From Catenuloplanes indicus (GTDB taxonomy: Bacteria > Actinomycetota > Actinomycetes > Mycobacteriales > Micromonosporaceae): a stretch of DNA of 64,000 bases. The position numbers and the translations under genes were made by a program. Below, piece after piece: positions 27,350 through 35,604 of this stretch. The notes beneath the pieces are model-generated. The model saw nothing but the letters and a program-made list of their open reading frames with translations, was not told where the DNA came from and ran no database searches. Position 1 is the first letter of the stretch. Every line of letters begins with the position of its first letter. The stretch is taken from contig NZ_JAUSUZ010000001.1 in the NCBI RefSeq assembly GCF_030813715.1, forward strand, positions 744,001 to 808,000, given 5' to 3'.

Positions 27350-27355
27350 TATAAC
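27350..27355 (+). promoter_or_regulatory. Candidate -10 box for a leaderless mbtH transcript
   Basis: TATAAC lies 10 bases before the mbtH ATG, and no Shine-Dalgarno sequence is visible between them (CTCTTTCGCC). A weak TCGACC at 27329-27334 could be the -35 with a short 15-base spacer. The geometry fits a leaderless or nearly leaderless mRNA, which is common in actinobacteria. Confidence 0.4.
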
Positions 27356-27365
27356 CTCTTTCGCC

Positions 27366-27578
27366 ATGGACACGGAAGGTATTGACGGCCGAATTTATGA
27401 CGTAGTGATGAACGACGAGGAGCAATACTCGGTGTGGCCGCACGGGACGCCCGCGCCGGCCGGCTGGCACGGCACCGGCTTCAGCGGCGACGAGGCGGCC
27501 TGCCTGGCCCACATCGACGAGGTCTGGACCGACCTGCGCCCCCGGGGTCTGCGCGAGTGGCTGGCCGCCCGGTCCTGA
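27366..27578 (+). CDS. MbtH-like NRPS accessory protein
   Basis: This 70-residue protein matches the MbtH family in length and motif order: NDEEQYSVWP, then PAGWHGTGFSG, then CLAHIDEVWTDLRP and a final LREWLA. These small proteins bind adenylation domains and are needed for folding or activity of many actinobacterial NRPSs. The start is the only ATG that gives the family N-terminus. Unusually it is divergent from the NRPS genes rather than inside their operon, and sits behind a TATAAC box only 10 bases from the ATG. It is followed by a strong hairpin at 27599-27624. It most likely serves all four A domains here. Confidence 0.95.
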   Translation: MDTEGIDGRIYDVVMNDEEQYSVWPHGTPAPAGWHGTGFSGDEAACLAHIDEVWTDLRPRGLREWLAARS

Positions 27579-27598
27579 CCGTCCCCGGGCACGGCGAA

Positions 27599-27624
27599 AG
27601 CCGGGAGGCACGCGCCTCCCGGCT
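27599..27624. terminator. Perfect 11-bp GC-rich hairpin between mbtH and the bicupin gene
   Basis: AGCCGGGAGGC and its complement GCCTCCCGGCT flank an ACGC tetraloop. It lies 20 bases past the mbtH stop and 33 bases past the convergent bicupin stop, so it can terminate both strands. Confidence 0.8.
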
Positions 27625-27657
27625 CCCGCACGGCGACCGGCCGGTCGCGACCGCCTC

Positions 27658-28662
27658 TCAGTCGCGCAGCGCGTGCGCCGGGATCATGTCGCCGGTCTCC
27701 AGCGGCGGGCCGAGAACCGTCTGCCCGGTCGCCGCGGACGCCTCCCCCATCAGCGCATAGTCGATCGCCCAGCCGTCCGGCCGAGGTTCGCGCACGTCGC
27801 GGCCCACGGTCCGGAAGAACGACTCCAGTCCACCCGGCGTCGTCAGCGCGAGCATCTCCGCGTCCGCGGTGATCCGGTACGCCAGCGGAACGCCGCGCGG
27901 CACGAACACCAGGCCGCCCGCGGCCAGCTCGAAGCGGTGCGCGCCGGCCCAGAAGACGCCGCCGCCGCGCAGCAGCAGGATGATCTCGTCCTCACGGGAG
28001 TGTGCGTACACCGGCGACGCCGCACCGGCCGGCGCGCTGGACCGGAACATCGCCAGCTGCCCGGCGGTGTGTTCCGCGGTCAGCAGGATCCGCATGAGGC
28101 CGCCGCCGATCCACTCCAGCGTCTCGTGCGCACCGGCCCGCGCCACGTACGGCTCGCCGACCGCTTCGGAGCCGGCCCGCGGCAGCACACCGTCCGCCGG
28201 CAACGGCGGGCCGAGGATGGCCTGCCCGTTCGCCGCCGCAGCCGCGGCCATCGTGGCCGGTGTGACCACGAACCCCTCCGGGCGCGGCATGCTCAGGTCG
28301 TGCCCGGCGCCGCGGAAGAAGTTCTCCAGCCCGGCCGGTGTGCTGACCGCGAACAGGTCGGCGTCCTCGGTGATCCGGTACGCGTGTGGGACACCGCGCG
28401 GCAGGAACGCCACGCTGCCCGCGTCCGCCTCGTACCGCTCGTCACCGATCCAGAAGATCGCGCTGCCCTCGAGCAGCACGAAGATCTCGTCCTCGCGAGC
28501 GTGTACGTACGCGGGTGACGCGGCACCGGCCGGCGCCTGCGACCGGAACATGGCCAGCCGCCCGCCGGTCCGCTCGCCGTCGAGCAGGACCCGCATCACA
28601 CCGCCGCCCAGCCATTCCAGCTCCTGGTGCTCGTCTGCCTGCGCCGCGTAGGGGTGCGTCAT
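27658..28662 (-). CDS. Bicupin protein (quercetin 2,3-dioxygenase-like)
   Basis: This 334-residue protein is two cupin domains in tandem with clear internal similarity (repeated EWIGGG.MR.LL, FRS.APAGAASP.Y, PRGVP.AYRIT). In the first cupin the metal ligands H54, E59 and H93 are recognisable. In the second, H221 and E226 are present but the position of the last His is Leu260 (PRGVPLAYRI), so only the N-terminal site may bind metal fully. Such bicupins are dioxygenases, isomerases or sensors of small phenolics. It is convergent with mbtH and divergent from the LuxR gene. A role next to the NRPS cluster is possible but not shown. The 122-base gap to the LuxR gene probably holds both promoters. 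Confidence 0.8.
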   Translation of the reverse strand: MTHPYAAQADEHQELEWLGGGVMRVLLDGERTGGRLAMFRSQAPAGAASPAYVHAREDEIFVLLEGSAIFWIGDERYEADAGSVAFLPRGVPHAYRITEDADLFAVSTPAGLENFFRGAGHDLSMPRPEGFVVTPATMAAAAAANGQAILGPPLPADGVLPRAGSEAVGEPYVARAGAHETLEWIGGGLMRILLTAEHTAGQLAMFRSSAPAGAASPVYAHSREDEIILLLRGGGVFWAGAHRFELAAGGLVFVPRGVPLAYRITADAEMLALTTPGGLESFFRTVGRDVREPRPDGWAIDYALMGEASAATGQTVLGPPLETGDMIPAHALRD

Positions 28663-28784
28663 CGGTGAATCCGTCCGTGAGATGTTCGCCGTCGACGGAA
28701 AACTAGGAACTCACGCGGGGGCGCCGATATCCCGGAAATCAGGGGTTGTGCAAGATCAGCCGTCGTTCTACGGTGTGGGGTCTG

Positions 28785-29822
28785 ATGGCACGCCTGTCGG
28801 TCCGGGACCGCGATTCACTGCACGGCGTCGAACGGGCCTGCGCGCTCGACCTCGACTCCCGGGCGCTGCGCCGGGAGCTTGCCGCACGGCTGTCCCGGCT
28901 GGTCGGCTACGACGCGTACTGCTTCGCCACCGTCGACCCGTGGTCGCTGCTGCTCACCGACGAGGTCTCCGCGGGCATGCCGCCGGACGGTGGGCCCGCC
29001 GTCACGCACAACGAATACTTCGTCGACGACGTGGACAAGTTCGCCGAGCTGGCCCGGACCCGCCGCGCGGTCGGCATCCTCGGCCACAGCACCGGCGGCG
29101 AACCGGTCCGCAGCCACCGGTACCGCACCGTCCTGCCGATGCTCGGCGCCCGGGACGAGATGCGCGCCGTGTTCATCGCCGACGGTCGCTGCTGGGGCGC
29201 GATCTCGCTGTTCCGCGGCGCCGGCCGGCCCGCGTTCACGCCGCACGAGGGCACGCTGGTCCGGTCCGTCGCGCGCACGATCGCGGTGGCGCTGCGTCGC
29301 GCGGCCTGCCGCCGGCCCGGCACGACCGCGCCGGCTAGTCACCCGTCCGCTCCGGGCGTGCTGACGGTGGACCAGCGCAACCGGACCGTGTCGGCCACCG
29401 AGTCCGCCCGGCGCTGGCTGGACGAGCTGTCGCCGCTGCGGATGGGCGTGCACGAGATCGCGGCCTCGGCACGCGCCGGCGGCGAATCGTACCTGCGGGT
29501 CCGGTCGCGCACCGGCCCGTGGCTGTCGCTGTGGGGATCCACCATGGACGGCGGCGAGCGTGGCACGGTGTCGATCGTCGTCCAGCCCGCACCGGCCGCC
29601 GACGTCTTCCGTATGCTCGCACTCACCCACGCGCTCAGCCCACGTGAGCAGGAGGTGCTGCAATCCGTCATCGGCGGCACCCCGCCCGCCGCGATCGCCA
29701 CCAACCTGCACGTCTCCGCCCACACCGTGGACAGCCACCTCAGATCACTGCTCGGCAAGTTCGGCGCCGGCACCAGGGCCCAGCTGATCGGCCAGGTCAT
29801 CGGCGAGATCTACGAGATCTAG
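28785..29822 (+). CDS. GAF-domain LuxR-family transcriptional regulator
   Basis: The 345-residue protein starts at the ATG giving MARLSVRDRD (GTGGGG just upstream); an in-frame extension of 13 residues is possible. Residues 20-175 look like a GAF-type sensory domain. The C-terminal 65 residues are a GerE/LuxR helix-turn-helix: LSPREQEVLQSVIGG, then IATNLHVSAHTVDSHLRSLLGKFG. No receiver aspartate is seen, so it is ligand-sensing rather than a two-component regulator. Its place at the edge of the NRPS locus, divergent from the bicupin gene, makes it a candidate cluster regulator, with the inverted repeat at 27280 as a possible target. Confidence 0.85.
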   Translation: MARLSVRDRDSLHGVERACALDLDSRALRRELAARLSRLVGYDAYCFATVDPWSLLLTDEVSAGMPPDGGPAVTHNEYFVDDVDKFAELARTRRAVGILGHSTGGEPVRSHRYRTVLPMLGARDEMRAVFIADGRCWGAISLFRGAGRPAFTPHEGTLVRSVARTIAVALRRAACRRPGTTAPASHPSAPGVLTVDQRNRTVSATESARRWLDELSPLRMGVHEIAASARAGGESYLRVRSRTGPWLSLWGSTMDGGERGTVSIVVQPAPAADVFRMLALTHALSPREQEVLQSVIGGTPPAAIATNLHVSAHTVDSHLRSLLGKFGAGTRAQLIGQVIGEIYEI

Positions 29823-29840
29823 AGAGCTGATGAGGCGGCT

Positions 29841-29858
29841 CGGGCCGGAACCGGCCCG
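29841..29858. terminator. 7-bp GC hairpin between the LuxR and STAS genes
   Basis: CGGGCCG, loop GAAC, CGGCCCG lies 19 bases after the LuxR-type regulator stop and before the convergent STAS gene. No T-run; likely bidirectional terminator. Confidence 0.55.
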
Positions 29859-29929
29859 GCGTCAGGGGCAGGCCCCGCTGATCGCGGAGGTCGGCGCGGC
29901 CGGGCGGGACGCGGCGGCGTACCGTGCGG

Positions 29930-30229
29930 TCAGTTCTTGATCGTGGTTATGTCGTCGAGGCCGGCGATGGCCAGGACCGGGGCGAGCAGCGGCGCGGCGA
30001 CCAGCGTGGCGTGGTCGACGTGCTGGAAGAGCACGGCGAGGCCGGCGCTGTCGAGGTACTCGACCGCGGTCAGGTCGACGACGAAGGAGTCGCTGCCGGC
30101 GTCGGCGAGCGCGGCGGCGAGCGCGGTCGCGAACGCCGCCGCGTTGCTCATGTCGATCTCCCCGGCGACGGCCAGGACCAGCGCGCCGTCGGGGCGCTCG
30201 GTGGTGGCGAAGCTGACGTCGGTGCTCAT
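29930..30229 (-). CDS. STAS-domain anti-sigma factor antagonist (RsbV/SpoIIAA-like)
   Basis: This 99-residue single STAS domain carries the conserved phosphoacceptor segment 'VEYLDSAGLAVLF', with the candidate serine at position 61. In partner switching the unphosphorylated antagonist binds an RsbW-like kinase/anti-sigma factor, and a PPM phosphatase restores it. Both activities are present as domains of the preceding 1347-residue protein, whose stop overlaps this start (ATGA, 30226-30229). The two are therefore translationally coupled and probably act on each other. No sigma factor gene is adjacent in the window, so the downstream target is unknown. Confidence 0.85.
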   Translation of the reverse strand: MSTDVSFATTERPDGALVLAVAGEIDMSNAAAFATALAAALADAGSDSFVVDLTAVEYLDSAGLAVLFQHVDHATLVAAPLLAPVLAIAGLDDITTIKN

Positions 30230-33200
30230 GCCGGGCGACCCTTCGCGTCGAGCCGGGAAGACGTCATGGCGGGAATCCTCGCTCGCATGCCGACGACGGT
30301 GCCGTCCAGACCGGTGGTGATGGTGACCTCGTGCATCAGGGCGCGGATCAGGACCAGGCCGCGGCCGCGGTGCGGGTCCGCCTCCGGCCGGGGGGCACGC
30401 CAGCTGCCGGTGTCCGTGACGACCAGGTGCAGGTCGTCCGCGGTGACGGCGGCGCTCAGGTGGATCTGGCCGCCGAGCTGGCGGTGCCCGTGCTCGATCG
30501 CGTTGGCGCACGCCTCACCGGCCGCGACCAGCACGTTCTGCGCGGTGCCGGTGTCCACGCCGCAGCGTTCCAGCCAGCGGCGCAGCGAGGAACGGACCGG
30601 CGCGAGCCGCGTCGCCTCGGCCGGGAACTCCAGGTCGAGCGGGCCGGGGTGACGGTAGAGCAGCAGCGCGACGTCGTCGTCGTAACCGGCGTCCGGTGCC
30701 ATGCTGTCCATCACCTCGGAGGCCAGCGCGTCCAGTGGGGCGGACCGGCCGCGCTGGACCACCGTGCTGACCCGGCCGATGCCCGCGGTCAGCGGCGCCC
30801 GGCGGCGTTCTATCAGGCCGTCCGTGTAGAGCAGCAGCGTGGCGCGGGCCGGCACGGTGTACGTCGCCTCGGGCCGGTCGGCCGCGCCGCGGACGCCGAG
30901 CGGGCGGGAGCGCCCCTGGTCGAGCAGCTGGGTGGTGCCGTCCGCGTGGGTGACGATCGCGGGCGGGTGACCGGCACTGGAGTAGCGCAGCTCGCCGGTG
31001 CCGGTGTCGAGCGTGCCGCAGAAGACGGTGGCGCACGAGGCGCCGGGGAGCTGGGCGGCGAACCGGTCGAGCGCCATCAGCGTGGCGGCCGGGTCCAGGT
31101 TCTGCAGCAGCAGCGCCCGGCAGGCGCTGCGCAGCTGGCCCATCACGGTCGCGGCCTGCAGTCCGTGGCCGACACAGTCGCCGACCACGATGCCGATCCG
31201 GTCGTCCGGGAGCCGGATCGTGTCGTACCAGTCGCCGCCGACCTTGAGCGGGCGGGTCGCGGGCGCGTACCGGACCTCGAACCCGATCGGGAGCTGGGCC
31301 GGGCCGAGGATCGCGCGTTGCAGCGCGAGCGCGGTCTCCCGCTGCTGGTCGATCTGGTGGATGCGGTGCAGGCCCTGGCCGAGGTGGCCGGCGAGCAGCG
31401 CGAGCAGGGTCTGGTCCTCCTGCGTGAACGCGCGCTTCTCGGCCGGTTCGACCCAGAGCACCATGGTCCCGTCCGGGTGCTCCAGCGTGATCCCGGCGCC
31501 GGCGAGCGGGTCGGCGAGCGGGGTGAGCAGCGGCGTGTCGCGCAACGCGGTGAGCGTGGCGCGCAGCGACTCCGGCAGCGTGTCCCAGTGCCGGTCCGGG
31601 TCGGTGGAGACCACGTCCGGCGTGCTGCCGCCGCCGAAGACGACCGCGTGCACCGCGGTGGCCCGCCACAGGCCGGTCAGCACCGGCAGCACGGCCCGCA
31701 GCGCGCCGCCGGCCGTGTCCGCCTGGCTGAGGCGCAGGCCGAGCGCGGCGAGCGCGCTGTCCCGCTGCACCGCGTAGTGCTCCGCGGTGACGTCGCGGAA
31801 CGTGCCGACGATGACGCGGCGGCCGGTGTCCGGGTCTTCGACCTGGTTGAACGCGGCGGCCACCCAGAGCCGGTGGCCGTCGCGGTGGTTGACCGGGATC
31901 GTGTACGAGCCACGGGAGTGTTCCATCAGCAGCGCGAACGCGTCCTCGACCAGGCGGTGGCCGTCCGGGTCGCGCTCCGCGTCCGGCCACCACGGGTGCA
32001 CCGGCGGGTACGGCAGGCCCTCCGGCCCGTACCCCAGGATGGTCTGGAACGTGGAATTGATCTCGATGACCGCACCGTCCTCGTCGCAGACGAAGAAGGC
32101 CTCCTGCAGCGAGTCGACCAGCGCGGTGCGCCACCGCGCATGGTGGTTGCGCAGCCGGGACAGCTCCAGGTTCGCCCGGACCCGGGCCAGCAGCTCGGCC
32201 GACGAGAACGGCTTGACCAGGTAGTCGTCGGCGCCGGCCTCCAGGCCCTCGATCGACGACTCCTGGCCGGCGCGGGCGGAGAGCAGCAGCACCGGCGTGC
32301 CGGCCGTGCGCGGGTCCGCGCGCAGCGCCGCGACCAGTTGCAGGCCGTCCAGCAGTGGCATCATCACGTCGCTGACGATCAGGTCGGGGCGGCGGACCCG
32401 GGCCGTGTCCAGCGCGGCCTGCCCGTCCGCGACCGCCTCGACCCGGTGCCCGGCGGAGCGCAGCAGCCGGACCAGGTAGTCGCGCATGTCCGCGTTGTCG
32501 TCGGCGACCAGGACGGTCGGCTGCGTGCCGGGGTCCGCCGGCGCCGACGGGGTGGCGGGCACCCAGCGGGACACCTCCGCCACGTACGGCGTGGCCGCGG
32601 ACGGCGTCGAGGAGCCGGCCGGGACCAGCGCGTCCGCGGGCAGGTGTGCGGTGCCGAACGGCAGCCGGATGGTGAACGCGGTGCCCTCGCCGAGCACGCT
32701 GTCCGCGGTGATCGCGCCGCCGTGCAGCTCGACCAGCTCCTTGACCAGCGCGAGGCCGATGCCGCTGCCCTCGTTGGACCGGGACCGGGCGTGCTCGATC
32801 CGGTGGAACCGCTCGAACAGGCGGGGGATCTCGTCCGGTGGCACGCCCACGCCGGTGTCGGCCACGGTCACGGTCGCACGGTCGCCGTCGGCGCGGACGG
32901 TGACCCGGATGCCCCCGCGGAAGGTGAACTTGAGCGCGTTGCTGAGCAGGTTGAGGACGACCTTCTCCCACATGCCGCGGTCGATGTGGACCGGGGCCGG
33001 CAGCGGCGGGCAGTCGACGTCCAGCCGCAGGCCGGCGCGTTCGATCGCGGACCGGAACACGCTGGCCAGCTCCGCGGTCGCGGCGGCCAGGTCGGCCGGC
33101 TCGTACCGGGCCTGCATGCGCCCGGCCTCGATGCGGGAGAAGTCGAGCAGCGTGTTGACCAGCTTGCCGAGCCGCAGCGCGTTGCGGTGGATGACCTCCA

Positions 33201-34269
33201 GGTTCGGGTCGGACGCGCCGATCCGGGCGCGAAGATCCTCGACCGGACCCATGATCAGCGTCAACGGGGTGCGGAACTCGTGGCTGATGTTGGAGAAGAA
33301 CGTGGTCTTCGCGCGGTCCAGTTCGGCCAGTTCCTCGGCCCGGCGCTGCTGGGCCTGGTAGCTGCGCGCGCTGGCGATGCCGGACGCGACGTGCCCGGCG
33401 GCCAGCTCGACGAAGCCGCGGTAGCCCTCGTCCAGCGGCCGGAACCGGTTCAGGCCCGCGACCATGAACCCGTAGGGCGTGCCGCCCTGCTGCAACAGTG
33501 GCACGACGAGCGCCTCGGTCGGCGGCTGGTCCCAGTCGCCGTGCGGCAGCCCGTCCACGCCGTCCAGCGGGATCAGGCCCTCGGCCGGCCCGGCACCGGG
33601 CCAGGTGGCCGGCTGGAAGCCACCGGTGGAGCCGGCCAGCCGCGGCTCGCCGTCATCGTCGTCGGTCAGGTATATCAGCGTGAACGGCAGGTCACGCAGG
33701 TTCCGGGCGAGCTGGGCGGACGCGAACGCGAGCACCTGCTCCTCGGACCGGATCGCGCTCGGGTCGGAGCCGAGGTCGCGCAGCGTCGCCATCCGCCGCT
33801 CGCCGATCACCCGGTCGGTGTCCTCGCTGACCACGCACAGCATGCCGACGACCGCACCGGCGTCGTCGCGCAGCGGGCTGTAGGAGAACGTGTGGTACGT
33901 CTCCTCCGGGTAGCCGGACCGTTCCAGGAACAGCAGGAGGCCCTCGTCCCAGGTGGCCTCGCCGGTGGACAGGACGGTCTCGATCCGCGGGCCGATGTCG
34001 TCCCAGATCTCCGCCCACACCTCGCTGGCCGGCCGGCCGAGCGCCCACGGGTACTTACGGCCGAGCGTGTCCCGCCGGTACGCGTCGTTGCAGAAGAACG
34101 TCAGCTCCGGGCCCCAGGCCATCCACATCGGGAAGCGGGAGGACAGCATCAGGCTGACCGCGGTCCGCAGGCTCTGCGGCCACGCCTCCGGGGCGCCGAG
34201 CGGCGTCTCGCGCCACCCCACCGCGGCGAGGTCGCGGCCCACAGGGCCGACGAACACACGTCCAGTCAT
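30226..34269 (-). CDS. Hybrid sensor histidine kinase / response regulator / PPM phosphatase / RsbW-like kinase
   Basis: The 1347-residue protein (ATG giving MTGRVFVGPV; a GTG 29 codons upstream also fits) joins a whole signalling pathway in one chain. N-terminal PAS-like region 15-165; GAF 170-310; HisKA with phosphoacceptor H330 in SHEFRTPL; HATPase 430-540 (N-box NLLSNALKF, G-boxes DTGVG and GSGIGLAL); receiver domain 585-700 with D634 (SDVMMP) and K686; PAS 715-830; GAF 840-970; SpoIIE-type PPM phosphatase 1000-1205 with GGDWYD and GDCVGHG; and a C-terminal RsbW-like HATPase 1215-1335 (GEACANAIEHGH). Coupling to the downstream STAS gene suggests it sets the phosphorylation state of that antagonist. 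Cytoplasmic; no membrane segment seen. Confidence 0.88.
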   Translation of the reverse strand: MTGRVFVGPVGRDLAAVGWRETPLGAPEAWPQSLRTAVSLMLSSRFPMWMAWGPELTFFCNDAYRRDTLGRKYPWALGRPASEVWAEIWDDIGPRIETVLSTGEATWDEGLLLFLERSGYPEETYHTFSYSPLRDDAGAVVGMLCVVSEDTDRVIGERRMATLRDLGSDPSAIRSEEQVLAFASAQLARNLRDLPFTLIYLTDDDDGEPRLAGSTGGFQPATWPGAGPAEGLIPLDGVDGLPHGDWDQPPTEALVVPLLQQGGTPYGFMVAGLNRFRPLDEGYRGFVELAAGHVASGIASARSYQAQQRRAEELAELDRAKTTFFSNISHEFRTPLTLIMGPVEDLRARIGASDPNLEVIHRNALRLGKLVNTLLDFSRIEAGRMQARYEPADLAAATAELASVFRSAIERAGLRLDVDCPPLPAPVHIDRGMWEKVVLNLLSNALKFTFRGGIRVTVRADGDRATVTVADTGVGVPPDEIPRLFERFHRIEHARSRSNEGSGIGLALVKELVELHGGAITADSVLGEGTAFTIRLPFGTAHLPADALVPAGSSTPSAATPYVAEVSRWVPATPSAPADPGTQPTVLVADDNADMRDYLVRLLRSAGHRVEAVADGQAALDTARVRRPDLIVSDVMMPLLDGLQLVAALRADPRTAGTPVLLLSARAGQESSIEGLEAGADDYLVKPFSSAELLARVRANLELSRLRNHHARWRTALVDSLQEAFFVCDEDGAVIEINSTFQTILGYGPEGLPYPPVHPWWPDAERDPDGHRLVEDAFALLMEHSRGSYTIPVNHRDGHRLWVAAAFNQVEDPDTGRRVIVGTFRDVTAEHYAVQRDSALAALGLRLSQADTAGGALRAVLPVLTGLWRATAVHAVVFGGGSTPDVVSTDPDRHWDTLPESLRATLTALRDTPLLTPLADPLAGAGITLEHPDGTMVLWVEPAEKRAFTQEDQTLLALLAGHLGQGLHRIHQIDQQRETALALQRAILGPAQLPIGFEVRYAPATRPLKVGGDWYDTIRLPDDRIGIVVGDCVGHGLQAATVMGQLRSACRALLLQNLDPAATLMALDRFAAQLPGASCATVFCGTLDTGTGELRYSSAGHPPAIVTHADGTTQLLDQGRSRPLGVRGAADRPEATYTVPARATLLLYTDGLIERRRAPLTAGIGRVSTVVQRGRSAPLDALASEVMDSMAPDAGYDDDVALLLYRHPGPLDLEFPAEATRLAPVRSSLRRWLERCGVDTGTAQNVLVAAGEACANAIEHGHRQLGGQIHLSAAVTADDLHLVVTDTGSWRAPRPEADPHRGRGLVLIRALMHEVTITTGLDGTVVGMRARIPAMTSSRLDAKGRPA

Positions 34270-34357
34270 CCTTGACAGCTCTCCCGGTCCGGAGTCCTCA
34301 GCAGGATACGCAGCCTGGCCGGACCGGGAGAGTTCGTACGCCGAACGGTCGACCACG

Positions 34358-35542
34358 CTACGGCTTCAGGACGACCTTGATGCAGCCGTCCTCCTTCTTC
34401 TTGAAGATCTCATACGCCTGCGGTGCCGACTCCAGCGGGAGGCGGTGGGTGACGAGGTCGTCCACGCCGAGCGGGTCGCCGGCGCCGGTGAGCAGCGGCA
34501 GCACGTCGTCGGACCAGCGGCGTACGTGCGCCTGGCCCATCCGCAGCGTGACCCCCTTGTCGAACAGGTCGAACATCGGGATCGGGTCGGCCTGCCCGCC
34601 GTAGACGCCGACGATCGACACGGTGCCGGCCCGCCGGACCGAGGCGAACGCGGTGCGCAGCGCGCCCATCCGGTCCACGCCCATGGTGTCGATCGCCTTG
34701 CGGGCCAGCGCGTCCGGGAGCATGCCGGCCGCGGTCATGGCGGCGGCCTGGAACGGCGTGCCGTGCGCCTCCATACCGACCGCCTCGATCACGCCGTCCG
34801 CGCCGCGCCCGTTCGTCAGCTCGATCACGGCCGCCGGGATGTCGTCGATCTTGTCGTGGTTCAGCACCTCGATGCCGTGGCGCTCGGCCATCGCCAGCCG
34901 CTCCGGCACGTTGTCGACCGCGATGACGCGCTCGGCACCGAGGTGGCGGGCGATCCGCGCGGACATCTGGCCGATCGGGCCGAGGCCGGTGACCAGCACG
35001 GTGCTGCCCGGCTCGATGTCCGCCCACTTCGCGGCCTGCCACGACGTGGTGAGCACGTCGGAGAGGAACAGGTAACGCTCGTCCGGGTGACCCTCCGGCA
35101 CCTTGATCGGGCCGAAGTGGGCCTGGGGGACGCGCAGGTACTCGGCCTGACCGCCGGGCACCTGGCCGTACAGCCTGGTGTAGCCGAACAGCGACGCGCC
35201 CTTGCCGTGCTCCTTGACCTGCGTTGTCTCGCACTGGGCGTAGTAGCCGCGGCTGCACATCCAGCAGAAGCCGCAGGAGATGTTGAACGGGATCACCACG
35301 CGGTCGCCGGGCTTGATGTGGGTGACGTCCGCACCGACCTCCTCCACGATGCCCATCGGCTCGTGGCCCAGGATGTCACCCTTGTCCAGGTACATGCCGA
35401 GCACGTCGTACAGGTGCAGGTCGGAGCCGCAGATGGCGGTCGAGGTCACCCGGATGACGGCATCCGTCGGCTCCTGAATGGTCGGGTCGGGGACGTTCTC
35501 CACGGACACCTTGCCGGTGCCCTGCCAGGTGAGTGCTCGCAT
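34358..35542 (-). CDS. Zinc-dependent alcohol dehydrogenase (threonine/formaldehyde dehydrogenase-like MDR)
   Basis: This 394-residue medium-chain dehydrogenase has catalytic-zinc residues C38 (ICGSDLH), H60 and E61 (LGHEPMG). The structural-zinc set is C90, C93, C96 and C104 (CGFCWMC...QC). The NAD-binding turn is VTGLGPIGQMSARIA. An insertion around residues 255-290 and the C-terminal 'KKKEDGCIKVVLKP' match the glutathione-independent formaldehyde-dehydrogenase-like branch common in actinobacteria. Substrate uncertain. It is divergent from the SDR gene with 62 bases between starts, and its stop is about 90 bases upstream of the kinase gene start on the same strand, so readthrough into the kinase operon is conceivable. 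Confidence 0.85.
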   Translation of the reverse strand: MRALTWQGTGKVSVENVPDPTIQEPTDAVIRVTSTAICGSDLHLYDVLGMYLDKGDILGHEPMGIVEEVGADVTHIKPGDRVVIPFNISCGFCWMCSRGYYAQCETTQVKEHGKGASLFGYTRLYGQVPGGQAEYLRVPQAHFGPIKVPEGHPDERYLFLSDVLTTSWQAAKWADIEPGSTVLVTGLGPIGQMSARIARHLGAERVIAVDNVPERLAMAERHGIEVLNHDKIDDIPAAVIELTNGRGADGVIEAVGMEAHGTPFQAAAMTAAGMLPDALARKAIDTMGVDRMGALRTAFASVRRAGTVSIVGVYGGQADPIPMFDLFDKGVTLRMGQAHVRRWSDDVLPLLTGAGDPLGVDDLVTHRLPLESAPQAYEIFKKKEDGCIKVVLKP

Positions 35543-35604
35543 GGGTGAGGGTGTGCCCCGGACCCGACGGGATTAACCACGGTTTCCCGGGGCATCCGGC
35601 AGGT

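Noticed and set aside
16393-27578. Pyrrolobenzodiazepine-type cluster
   Set aside because: A reductase module, methyltransferase and KMO-like gene are shared, but there are four modules, no kynureninase, no proline-modifying enzymes and an extra LanB domain.
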